Below, piece after piece: positions 8,895-16,317 of a stretch of 64,000 nucleotides of DNA. Within the stretch, counting starts at the first letter, position 1. The number at the start of each line of letters is the position of its first letter. Source of the DNA: Luteimonas huabeiensis HB2 (GTDB lineage Bacteria > Pseudomonadota > Gammaproteobacteria > Xanthomonadales > Xanthomonadaceae); assembly GCF_000559025.1 (NCBI RefSeq), contig NZ_JAAN01000042.1:36115-100114 (forward strand), given 5' to 3'. Both the position numbers and the translations under genes were made by a program. The notes under the pieces were generated by a model. The model had not been told where the DNA came from and searched no databases. It saw only the letters and a list, made by a program, of their open reading frames with translations.

Positions 8895-8908
8895 TTGAAC
8901 CGATCCAA
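8895..8908. promoter_or_regulatory. Putative LacI-family operator O2
   Basis: TTGAACCGATCCAA matches O1 at 12 of 14 positions, with the right half identical. It ends 6 bp before the regulator ATG at 8915, in the place where a ribosome site would be; no Shine-Dalgarno sequence is visible there. Autorepression by the adjacent regulator is the simplest reading. Confidence 0.55.
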
Positions 8909-8914
8909 GCCCCC

Positions 8915-9985
8915 ATGCCCGCCGAGCGCCCCGCAGCCCGCCGCGTCACCCTGGCCGACATCGCCGCCGCCTGCGGCCTGTCCAAGGCCACGGTGTCGCT
9001 GGTGCTGCGCGACAGCCCGCTGGTGCATCCCGATACCCGCGCCCGCGTGCGCGCGGAGCTGGAGCGGCAGGGCTACGTCTACCACCGCGGCGCGGCCAGC
9101 CTGCGCCGGGGCGGCTCGAACGCGGTGGCGCTGGTGGTCAACGACCTGGCCAACCCGTTCTTCGCCGAGTTCGCCGCCGGCGTGGATGCGGCGCTGGCCG
9201 AGGCCGGCTATGTACTCCTGCTGGGCAGCACGGGCGAATCACCGGAGCGGCAGCAGGCGGTGCTGGCCTCGCTGGTCGAGCACGGGCCGGCGGCGCTGAT
9301 CCTGTCGCCGGCCGAGCACACCGACGGCGCGCGCCTGCGCCGGCTGCTCGGCCCGCGGCTGCCGGTGCTGGTGTTCAACCGCGCGCTCGACGGCGAGGCC
9401 GCGGCGAGCTGGGACTACCTCGCGCTGGACAACCGCCAGGGCGCGCGGCTGGCCGCCGAGCATCTGCTCGCCCACGGCCATCGCGCGATCGCGTTCTTCG
9501 GCGGCCACCGCGATTCCAGCTCCTGCGAGGAGCGGCGCGCGGGCTACCGCGATGCGCTGGCCGCGGCCGGCCTGGCGCCGGACCCCGGCTGGCTGGTCGA
9601 GTGCGCGCCGACGCGGCTGGAAGCGGCGCGCCACGCCGGTGCGCTGTTCGCGCGCGATCCGGCGCCGACCGCGGCGGTCTGCTACAACGACGCCGTCGCG
9701 CTCGGGCTGATGGCCGGGCTCGCCGCGCGCGGCCGCCGCGCCGGCGCGGACTTCGCGGTGGTGGGCTTCGACGACATCGCCGAGGCGGCGGTGGCCGTGC
9801 CGCCGCTGACCACCGTGGCCGCCGCCCCGCGCGAGCGCGGCCTGCAGGCCGCGCGCCTGGTGCTGGCGCGCCTGCGCGGCGAACTGCCCCCGCCGCCGCA
9901 CGCGGTGGTCGCGCCGGTCACGCTGCGCGTGCGCGACAGCAGCCGCACCCTTTCCGATTCCCCGACCCAAGGAACTGCCGCATGA
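8915..9985 (+). CDS. LacI-family transcriptional regulator of the mannoside locus
   Basis: 356 residues. The N-terminal helix-turn-helix is VTLADIAAACGLSKATVSLVLR (residues 11-32), with the usual LacI hinge after it, followed by a periplasmic-binding-protein-like sensor domain starting SNAVALVVNDLANPFFAEF. C-terminal features such as VVGFDDIAEA and PPLTTV are typical. It probably senses mannose or a mannoside and represses both divergent units through the two palindromes in the intergenic region. The start ATG 8915 gives the standard distance to the HTH; the frame is open upstream to 8795 but that would extend across both operators. Its stop overlaps the next gene by ATGA (9982-9985), so regulator and catabolic genes are one operon. 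Confidence 0.93.
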   Translation: MPAERPAARRVTLADIAAACGLSKATVSLVLRDSPLVHPDTRARVRAELERQGYVYHRGAASLRRGGSNAVALVVNDLANPFFAEFAAGVDAALAEAGYVLLLGSTGESPERQQAVLASLVEHGPAALILSPAEHTDGARLRRLLGPRLPVLVFNRALDGEAAASWDYLALDNRQGARLAAEHLLAHGHRAIAFFGGHRDSSSCEERRAGYRDALAAAGLAPDPGWLVECAPTRLEAARHAGALFARDPAPTAAVCYNDAVALGLMAGLAARGRRAGADFAVVGFDDIAEAAVAVPPLTTVAAAPRERGLQAARLVLARLRGELPPPPHAVVAPVTLRVRDSSRTLSDSPTQGTAA

Positions 9986-11292
9986 GCGCACCGACGCGCC
10001 CCATGTCCAATACCGCCGCGATCGCCGTGGTCAGCCTGATCTTCTTCACCTGGGGCGGCATGACCAGCCTCAACGACGTGCTGATCCCGCATCTGAAGGC
10101 CGTGTTCTCGATGAACTACGCGCAGACGATGCTGATCCAGTTCACCTTCTTCGGCGCGTACTTCCTGATGTCGCTGCCCTCGGGCGCGGTGGTGGCGCGG
10201 GTGGGCTACAAGGCCAGCATCGTGGTCGGCCTGCTGGTGGCCGCGGCCGGCGCGGCGATGTTCTATCCCGCCGCGCGGCTGCCGTCGTACGGGCTGTTCC
10301 TCAGCGCGCTGTTCGTGCTGGCCAGCGGCATCACCCTGCTGCAGGTGGCGGCCAACCCGTACATCAGCCTGCTGGGCAGCGCGGCCACCTCGCACAGCCG
10401 GCTGACGCTCGCGCAGGCGCTGAACTCGCTGGGCACCACGCTGTTCCCGCTGCTGATCGGCCCGCTGATCCTGGTCGGCGCGGTGCTGGGCGCGGACGAG
10501 ATCGCGGCGATGAGCGCGGCCGAGCAGGCCGCCTACCGTGCCGCCGAAGCGCGCTCGGTGGAGCTGCCCTACCTGATGCTGGCCGGCGGCCTGCTGCTGA
10601 TGGCCGCGTTCGTGGTGCTGATGCGCATCCCGTCGCTGCGCGAGGCCACCGACGCCGGCGACGAGGCCCGCCATACCTACCGCGAGGCGCTGTCGTTCCC
10701 GCGCGTGCGCTGGGGCATCCTCGGCATCTTCCTGTACGTGGGCGCCGAGGTCTCGATCGGCAGCTTCCTGATCAACTACATGGCCGAGCCCGCGATCGGG
10801 GGCCTGCGCGAGGCCGACGCCTCGCGTTTCCTGGCCTTCTACTGGGGCGGCGCGATGGTCGGCCGCTTCATCGGCGCGGCGCTGATGACCCGTTTCGATG
10901 CGCGCCGGCTGCTGGCGCTGAGCGCGGTGGTGGCGTGCACGCTGCTCGCGGTCACCATGACCACCGAGGGCCGCGTGGCGATGTGGAGCGCGCTGGCGAT
11001 CGGGCTGTTCAACTCGATCATGTTCCCGACCATCTTCACCACCGCGATCGAGGGCCTGGGCACGCTGACCAGCAAGGCCTCGAGCCTGCTGGTGATGGCG
11101 ATCGTCGGCGGCGCGATCGTGCCGCTGGCGCAGGGCGCGCTCGCCGACGCCATCGGCATCCAGCACGCGTTCGTGGTGCCGCTGCTGTGCTACGCCTACA
11201 TCGTCTGGTACGGGCTGCGCGGCTCGCAGCTCGGCGGCGGCGCGGCGACCGTCGGCGCGCCGGCCACGGCGCGCCCCGGGCCGATGCACTGA
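9982..11292 (+). CDS. MFS sugar/H+ symporter (FucP/GluP-like)
   Basis: 436 residues with about 12 hydrophobic segments. The N-terminus SLIFFTWGGMTSLNDVLIPHLK and the LLQVAANPYISLLG segment are hallmarks of the FHS branch of the major facilitator superfamily (L-fucose, glucose/galactose and related permeases). It likely imports mannose released in the periplasm by the GH92 enzyme. It overlaps the LacI gene by four bases and the kinase ATG overlaps its stop (11292), so the operon is tightly coupled. Substrate is inferred from neighbours, not from sequence. Confidence 0.9.
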   Translation: MSAPTRPMSNTAAIAVVSLIFFTWGGMTSLNDVLIPHLKAVFSMNYAQTMLIQFTFFGAYFLMSLPSGAVVARVGYKASIVVGLLVAAAGAAMFYPAARLPSYGLFLSALFVLASGITLLQVAANPYISLLGSAATSHSRLTLAQALNSLGTTLFPLLIGPLILVGAVLGADEIAAMSAAEQAAYRAAEARSVELPYLMLAGGLLLMAAFVVLMRIPSLREATDAGDEARHTYREALSFPRVRWGILGIFLYVGAEVSIGSFLINYMAEPAIGGLREADASRFLAFYWGGAMVGRFIGAALMTRFDARRLLALSAVVACTLLAVTMTTEGRVAMWSALAIGLFNSIMFPTIFTTAIEGLGTLTSKASSLLVMAIVGGAIVPLAQGALADAIGIQHAFVVPLLCYAYIVWYGLRGSQLGGGAATVGAPATARPGPMH

Positions 11293-12278
11293 TGGCCCAG
11301 GCCCGCACCGCCGTCGTCTGCTTCGGCGAGGCGCTGATCGACTTCCTCGGCGGCCCGGCCGAGCCGGGCGCGCCGCGCTGCTTCCTCGCCCAGCCGGGCG
11401 GCGCGCCGGCCAACGTCGCGGTGGGCGTGGCCCGGCTCGGCGGCCGCGCGCGCTTCGTCGGCATGCTCGCCACGGACCTGTTCGGCGACGCGCTGCTGGA
11501 GGCGCTGCGCGCGCACGGCGTCGACGTCGCCCAGGTGCGACGCACCGCCGACGCGCCGACCGCGCTGGCCTTCGTCTCGCTGGACGCCGGCGGCGAGCGC
11601 AGCTTCAGCTTCTACCGCCCGCCTGCCGCCGACCTGCTGTTCCGCGCGCAGGACTTCGACGAGGCCGCGTTCGCCGACGCGGCGGTCTTCCACGTCTGTT
11701 CCAACAGCCTGACCGAGCCCGCCATCGCCGGGGCCACCCTGCACGGCATGGCGCGCGCCGCGGCCGCCGGCGCGCTGGTCAGCCTCGACCTCAACCTGCG
11801 ACCGGCGCTGTGGCCGCGCGGCGCCGATCCGCGCCCGGTGCTGTGGCGCGCGCTCGCGCTGGCGCGGCTGGTCAAGCTCAGCCGCGAGGAACTGGCCTTC
11901 CTGGCCACGGCGAGCGACGAGGACGCGACGATCGCGCGGCTGCTGGGCGAGGCCGCCGAGGCGGTGGTGGTCACCGACGGACCGGCGCCGGTGCGCTGGT
12001 GGACGCGCGCGCGCGCCGGCACCGCCCCGACCTGCCCGGTGGACGCCGTGGACACCACCGCCGCCGGCGACGGCTTCGTCGCCGGCCTGCTGTGGCGGCT
12101 GACCGCGCGCGGCATCGGCCCGGGCGATCTCGCCGCCGCCTTCGAAGACGACGCCGTGCGCGCCGACCTGCTGCGGCATGCCGCGGCCGCCGGTGCGCTG
12201 GCCACCACCCGCCACGGCGCGTTCGCGGCGATGCCCGATGCCGACGCCGTGCGCGCCCTGACCGGAACCGCCCGATGA
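11292..12278 (+). CDS. PfkB-family carbohydrate kinase (fructokinase-like)
   Basis: 328 residues. PfkB signatures are present: CFGEALIDF at the N-terminus, GGAPANVAVGVARLGG (about 36-51), and DTTAAGDGFVAGL (about 254-266), which holds the catalytic Asp and the anion hole. The family phosphorylates sugars with ATP; the closest layout is bacterial fructokinase. With the isomerase encoded next, the likely route is mannose to fructose to fructose 6-phosphate. The ATG at 11292 overlaps the transporter stop by one base. Confidence 0.9.
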   Translation: MAQARTAVVCFGEALIDFLGGPAEPGAPRCFLAQPGGAPANVAVGVARLGGRARFVGMLATDLFGDALLEALRAHGVDVAQVRRTADAPTALAFVSLDAGGERSFSFYRPPAADLLFRAQDFDEAAFADAAVFHVCSNSLTEPAIAGATLHGMARAAAAGALVSLDLNLRPALWPRGADPRPVLWRALALARLVKLSREELAFLATASDEDATIARLLGEAAEAVVVTDGPAPVRWWTRARAGTAPTCPVDAVDTTAAGDGFVAGLLWRLTARGIGPGDLAAAFEDDAVRADLLRHAAAAGALATTRHGAFAAMPDADAVRALTGTAR

Positions 12279-13618
12279 ACCTGCCCGCCACGCCCCTGCC
12301 CGATTTCACCGCGTCGCAGGTTCTGCGCGCGCACGTCGCCGACACGATGGCCTTCTACCACCCGCGCGCGATCGACCCGGCCGGCGGCTTCTTCCACAGC
12401 CTGCGCGACGACGGCCGCATCGCCGAGCGCAGCCTGCGCCACCTGGTCAGCAGCACGCGCTTCGTCTACGGCTACGCGCTGGCCGCGGTGGAGTTCGCCG
12501 ATGCGCCGCTGGCCGCCGAGTACCGCGACGCCGCCGCGCACGGCCTGCGCTTCCTGCGCGAGGCGCACCGCGACCCCGGCTCCGGCGGCTACGCGTGGAC
12601 GCTGCGCGACGGCGTGCCCGAGGACCGCACCCAGCACACCTACGGGCTCGCCTTCGTGCTGCTGGCCTATGCCAGCGCGCGCAAGTCCGGGCTGGACACC
12701 GCGGCGTGGATGGACGAGACCTGGGACCTGCTGGAGACGCACGCCTGGGACCCGGCGCACGGGCTCTACCGCGACGAGGCGGATCGCGACTGGCGCTACA
12801 GCGACTATCGCGGCCAGAACGCCAACATGCACCTGTGCGAGGCGCTCATCGCCGCGCACGAGGCCGACGGCGGCCCGCGCTGGCTGCCGCGCGCGCTGGC
12901 GCTGGCCGACGCGATGACCCGCCGGCAGGCGTCGCTGGCCGGCGGCCTGGTCTGGGAGCACTACTGCGCCGACTGGTCGGTGGACTGGGACTACCACCGC
13001 GACGATCCCACCCACCTGTTCCGGCCCTGGGGCTTCCAGCCCGGCCACCAGGTGGAATGGGCCAAGCTGCTGCTGCAGCTGCGCGACCACCTCGGCGCCG
13101 ACGCCCCGGACTGGCTGCTGCCCACCGCGCGACGGCTCTACGACACCGCGCTCGCGCACGGCTGGGACGACGCGCATGGCGGCATCGTCTACGGGTTCGC
13201 GCCCGAGTCCCTGCGCGCGCGCTCGCCGGCGCCGGGCGAGCCGCCGCCCGACCTCGCCGCCGCGCCGATGTACGTCTGCGACGCCGACAAGTACTTCTGG
13301 GTGCAGGCCGAGGCCATCGCCGCGGCATGGCGACTGCACGCAGCCACCGGCGAGGCGCGCTACCGCGACGACTACCTGCGCCTGTGGGACTACGCCTGGC
13401 GCCATTTCGTCGACCACGTCCACGGCGCCTGGTACCGCATCCTCGATCGCGAGAACCGCCGCTACGACGACCTCAAGAGCCCGCCCGGCAAGACCGACTA
13501 CCACACCATGGGCGCCTGCCACGACGTGCTCGCGGCGATGCGCGGCGCCGCGAGCCGGCGCAACGGCGCTACCGCTGCGGCTGCGGCTCGAACAGCAGGT
13601 CGTGGTAGTCGTAGCTGA
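12275..13618 (+). CDS. AGE-family epimerase/isomerase, probable mannose isomerase
   Basis: 447 residues, alpha/alpha-barrel fold of the N-acylglucosamine 2-epimerase family. Recognisable elements include SSTRFVYGYALAA, QHTYGLAFVLLAYA, and WVQAEAIAAAWRLH. Within a mannoside operon that has a fructokinase-like gene but no mannose kinase, D-mannose isomerase (mannose to fructose) is the best fit; N-acylglucosamine epimerase and cellobiose epimerase are alternatives. It overlaps the kinase stop by ATGA. Its last 50 bases overlap the 3' end of the convergent serine hydrolase gene, and the C-terminal tail (after MGACHDVLAAMRG) is Ala/Arg-rich and lies mostly in that overlap. Confidence 0.88.
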   Translation: MNLPATPLPDFTASQVLRAHVADTMAFYHPRAIDPAGGFFHSLRDDGRIAERSLRHLVSSTRFVYGYALAAVEFADAPLAAEYRDAAAHGLRFLREAHRDPGSGGYAWTLRDGVPEDRTQHTYGLAFVLLAYASARKSGLDTAAWMDETWDLLETHAWDPAHGLYRDEADRDWRYSDYRGQNANMHLCEALIAAHEADGGPRWLPRALALADAMTRRQASLAGGLVWEHYCADWSVDWDYHRDDPTHLFRPWGFQPGHQVEWAKLLLQLRDHLGADAPDWLLPTARRLYDTALAHGWDDAHGGIVYGFAPESLRARSPAPGEPPPDLAAAPMYVCDADKYFWVQAEAIAAAWRLHAATGEARYRDDYLRLWDYAWRHFVDHVHGAWYRILDRENRRYDDLKSPPGKTDYHTMGACHDVLAAMRGAASRRNGATAAAAARTAGRGSRS

Positions 13619-15164
13619 AGTCGGCCAGTGGGGAGACGGCCTTCATCCGGATCTGCGCGACCTCGCCGTCCGCGTCCAGCGCGAAGGTGACGTAGGCGGG
13701 CTCGATCGAGGCGTCGTCCCAGTCCGCGCGGAAGGTGTCGTAGTGCCAGTGGCTCAGCGTGCCGGCCATGCCCGGGGTCTGCAGGAAGTCGATGCGCAGC
13801 CGGTCGCCCTGCGCTTCGATCGCGATCGGGCCGTACCAGGCATCGGCATAGCGCCCGGCGTAGCCGGCCGGCGGCAGCGAGGGCCGCGAGGCCTTGCGCG
13901 CCGGGCCGCCGGCGGCCTCCAGGGCGGCCAGGCCGTCGGCGAGGCGCTGCCGGTTCCAGGCGTCGAACGCGGCCACCCAGTCGCGCGGCGGCAGGCCGAG
14001 GTAGTGGTCGAGCAGTTCGTAGCCGAGGCCGCGCAGCACCGCCACGTCCTCGGCGTTGATCTGCAGCGAGATGCCGATGCCCCGTTCGGGCACCAGCACG
14101 ACGAAGGCCAGCACGCCGAACACCGCGCCGCCGTGCTGCACGACCTTGACGCCGCGGTAGTCCTGCACGTTCCACCCCAGCGCGTAGCCGGAGAACTGCG
14201 GGGTGATGTCGGCGATTGGCTCGGGGAAGGGCCGGATCGGCACCGGCACCTGCGGATTCCACATCTCGCGCGCGCTGGCCTCGCCGTACAGCCGCGCGGC
14301 CTGCCCGTCCGGCAGCGCGCCGAGCGCGAGCTGCACCTGCAGCCAGCGCGCGAAGTCGTTGGCGCTCCACGACAGCCCGCCGGCCGGCGCGCCGACCTGC
14401 CCCAGCCCCTCGCGCTCGGGCAGCGGCTGCTGCGCGCCGAGGCCGCGCAGGCGCGGGTCGAGGCGCGCGTGCGGCTGCGCGCGGTTGGCGGTGGCGAAGC
14501 GCTCGTCCTCGTGGCTGGTGGCCGTGCGCATGCCGAGCGGGGCGAAGATGCGCTCGCGGACGAACCGCTCCCAGCTCTGCCCGCTCGCCGCGGCGACCAC
14601 CTCGCCGGCGACGATGTAGAGGATGTTGTCGTAGGCGTAGCCGCTGCGGAAGCTGGTGGCCGGGCGGAGGTGGCGCAGCGCGCGCACGATGTCGGCGCGG
14701 CTGCGCGAACTGCGCGGGACGAACAGCAGGTCGCCCGCGCCCAGGCCGAGGCCGCTGCGATGCAGCAGCAGGTCGCGCACGGTCATCTCGCGGGTGACCC
14801 AGGGGTCGTACATGCGGAAGTCGGGCAGATGATCGACGACGCGGTCGTCCCAGCCGAGCCGGCCCTCGTCGACCAGGATCGCCAGCGCCGCGGCGGTGAC
14901 CGCCTTGCCGGTGGAACCGGTCGGGAAGATCGTGTCGGCGTCCACCGCCCCGGGCGCGCCCAGCCGGCGCACGCCGTAGCCTTGCGCGTGCACGATCCGG
15001 CCGTCCTCGACGATCGCGATCGCCATGCCGGGGACGTCGTGCGCGCGCATGACGGCCTGCACGCGGGCGTCGAAGCCGGGCGGCGGCGCGGCCCACGCGG
15101 CGGCCGCCGCGCACCACGCGATCAGCGCGATCGCGGCGCGCTGCGGACGGATCTTGGCGGTCAT
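13569..15164 (-). CDS. Exported beta-lactamase-type serine hydrolase (S12 fold)
   Basis: 531 residues with a signal peptide (about residues 1-26, WAAPPPG). The active-site S-x-x-K is TGSTGKAV (Ser84-Lys87), the second motif Y-x-N is YAYDN (Tyr178-Asn180), and VQHGGAVFG supplies the third (HGG) motif. This is the class C beta-lactamase / D-alanyl-D-alanine carboxypeptidase / D-aminopeptidase fold. A C-terminal domain of about 120 residues (from YAGRYADAWYG) resembles the lipocalin-like extension of D-aminopeptidase-type members. It is the third gene of a unit headed by a TonB receptor and a DgcN-like gene, which suggests cleavage of peptides holding D-amino acids in the periplasm. Start ATG 15164, 53 bp after the dgcN-like stop. 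It converges on and overlaps the epimerase gene by 50 bp. Confidence 0.85.
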   Translation of the reverse strand: MTAKIRPQRAAIALIAWCAAAAAWAAPPPGFDARVQAVMRAHDVPGMAIAIVEDGRIVHAQGYGVRRLGAPGAVDADTIFPTGSTGKAVTAAALAILVDEGRLGWDDRVVDHLPDFRMYDPWVTREMTVRDLLLHRSGLGLGAGDLLFVPRSSRSRADIVRALRHLRPATSFRSGYAYDNILYIVAGEVVAAASGQSWERFVRERIFAPLGMRTATSHEDERFATANRAQPHARLDPRLRGLGAQQPLPEREGLGQVGAPAGGLSWSANDFARWLQVQLALGALPDGQAARLYGEASAREMWNPQVPVPIRPFPEPIADITPQFSGYALGWNVQDYRGVKVVQHGGAVFGVLAFVVLVPERGIGISLQINAEDVAVLRGLGYELLDHYLGLPPRDWVAAFDAWNRQRLADGLAALEAAGGPARKASRPSLPPAGYAGRYADAWYGPIAIEAQGDRLRIDFLQTPGMAGTLSHWHYDTFRADWDDASIEPAYVTFALDADGEVAQIRMKAVSPLADFSYDYHDLLFEPQPQR

Positions 15165-15217
15165 GGGCGTCTCCTCGTGGGCGGTGGAAGGGTCTGTGGC
15201 GCCGTGCGGGCGCCGGC

Positions 15218-16258
15218 TCAGGCCAGGCAGGCGTCGACCAGCCGCGCGAAGGCGTCGCCGCCGCGCATCGGGTCGGCCACCGGCAGGCCGAGGCGCGCGG
15301 CGGCGTCCTCGATCGCCCGCCGCGCCGCGTCGTCGTCGAGGCCGCCGGTGTTGAGGCTCACGCCCGCGCAGCGGATCGCCGGGTTGGTGCGCGCGCCGAG
15401 CCGCAGCGCCAGCTCGATGGTCTCCTCGACCGAGGGCAGCGCGTAGTGCGGATGGCCGAGCACGCGCTCGCGGCCATGTGCGTGGCAGACCACGATCGCA
15501 TCCGGCTGGCTGCCGTGCAGCAGCGCCAGCGACACGCCCGCATAGGCCGGGTGCGACAGCGAGCCCTGGCCCTCGATCACGTCCCAGTGGTCCGGGTCGG
15601 CGTCCGGCGACAGCAGCTCGGCGGCGCCGGCGGCGAAGTCCGCGACCACGGCGTCGATCGGGATGCCGCGCCCGGCGATCAGGATGCCGGTCTGGCCGCT
15701 GGCGCGGAAGTCCGCGTCGATCCCGCGCTGGCGCAGCGCGCGCGCCAGCGCGAGCGCGGTGTACTTCTTGCCCAGCGCGCAATCGGTGCCGACGGTGAGC
15801 AGGCGCCGGCCGCTGCGCTTGCGGCCGCTGGCCAGCGGCAGGCCCGGCGGCGGCTCGCGCACGTCGATCAGCCGGCGGCCGTGCGCGATCGCCGCCTGCC
15901 GCAGCGGCTCGAGATCGCCCAGGCGGGCGTGCAGGCCGGCGACGAGATCGAGGCCCGCGTGCAGCGCTTCCAGCAGCGGCGGCAGCCACGCGGGCGGGAT
16001 CCGGCCGCCGGGATTGGCGACGCCGACGACCATCGCGCGCGCGCCGAGCGCGCGCGCCCGCGCCGGCGTCAGCCGCGGCAGTCCCGTGGTGATGGTCGCC
16101 TCGCGGCAGGCGAACTCGCCGACGCAGCGCTCGCGGGCCCAGTCGCGCAGCCCGAAGGCGGTCTTGGCGTAGCCGGGCTCGGCGATGTCGCCCAGGAACA
16201 GCAGGTAGGGCTGCGGGAGCGCATCGGCCTCGCGCAGCGCGGGAACGGCATTCGGCAT
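15218..16258 (-). CDS. dgcN: DgcN-like protein (DUF1611), putative D-glutamate N-acetyltransferase
   Basis: 346 residues, DUF1611 family. A P-loop-like motif TVGTDCALGKKYT (about residues 155-167) follows an N-terminal Rossmann-like half containing LFLGDIAEPGYAKTAFGL. The family is often labelled NAD-dependent epimerase, but marine members named DgcN were reported to acetylate D-glutamate to N-acetyl-D-glutamate, which the enolase-superfamily partner DgcA then racemises. A DgcA-like gene lies in the sister transcription unit (20083-21117), supporting this reading. It starts 59 bp downstream of the TonB receptor gene on the same strand. The gene symbol rests on family and context; the substrate is not proven by sequence. 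Confidence 0.78.
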   Translation of the reverse strand: MPNAVPALREADALPQPYLLFLGDIAEPGYAKTAFGLRDWARERCVGEFACREATITTGLPRLTPARARALGARAMVVGVANPGGRIPPAWLPPLLEALHAGLDLVAGLHARLGDLEPLRQAAIAHGRRLIDVREPPPGLPLASGRKRSGRRLLTVGTDCALGKKYTALALARALRQRGIDADFRASGQTGILIAGRGIPIDAVVADFAAGAAELLSPDADPDHWDVIEGQGSLSHPAYAGVSLALLHGSQPDAIVVCHAHGRERVLGHPHYALPSVEETIELALRLGARTNPAIRCAGVSLNTGGLDDDAARRAIEDAAARLGLPVADPMRGGDAFARLVDACLA

Positions 16259-16317
16259 GGGGGAGGCGCTCGGATGCGGTCGGGTGCGTCGTCCCGGGTG
16301 GCGGGCGGCGCTCGGAG

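Noticed and set aside
6525..9299. A 924-residue open frame on the plus strand across the GH92 gene
   Set aside because: Shadow of the GH92 gene in very GC-rich DNA; His/Val/Gly/Ala-rich with no domains, and it runs into the lacI-type gene in another frame.
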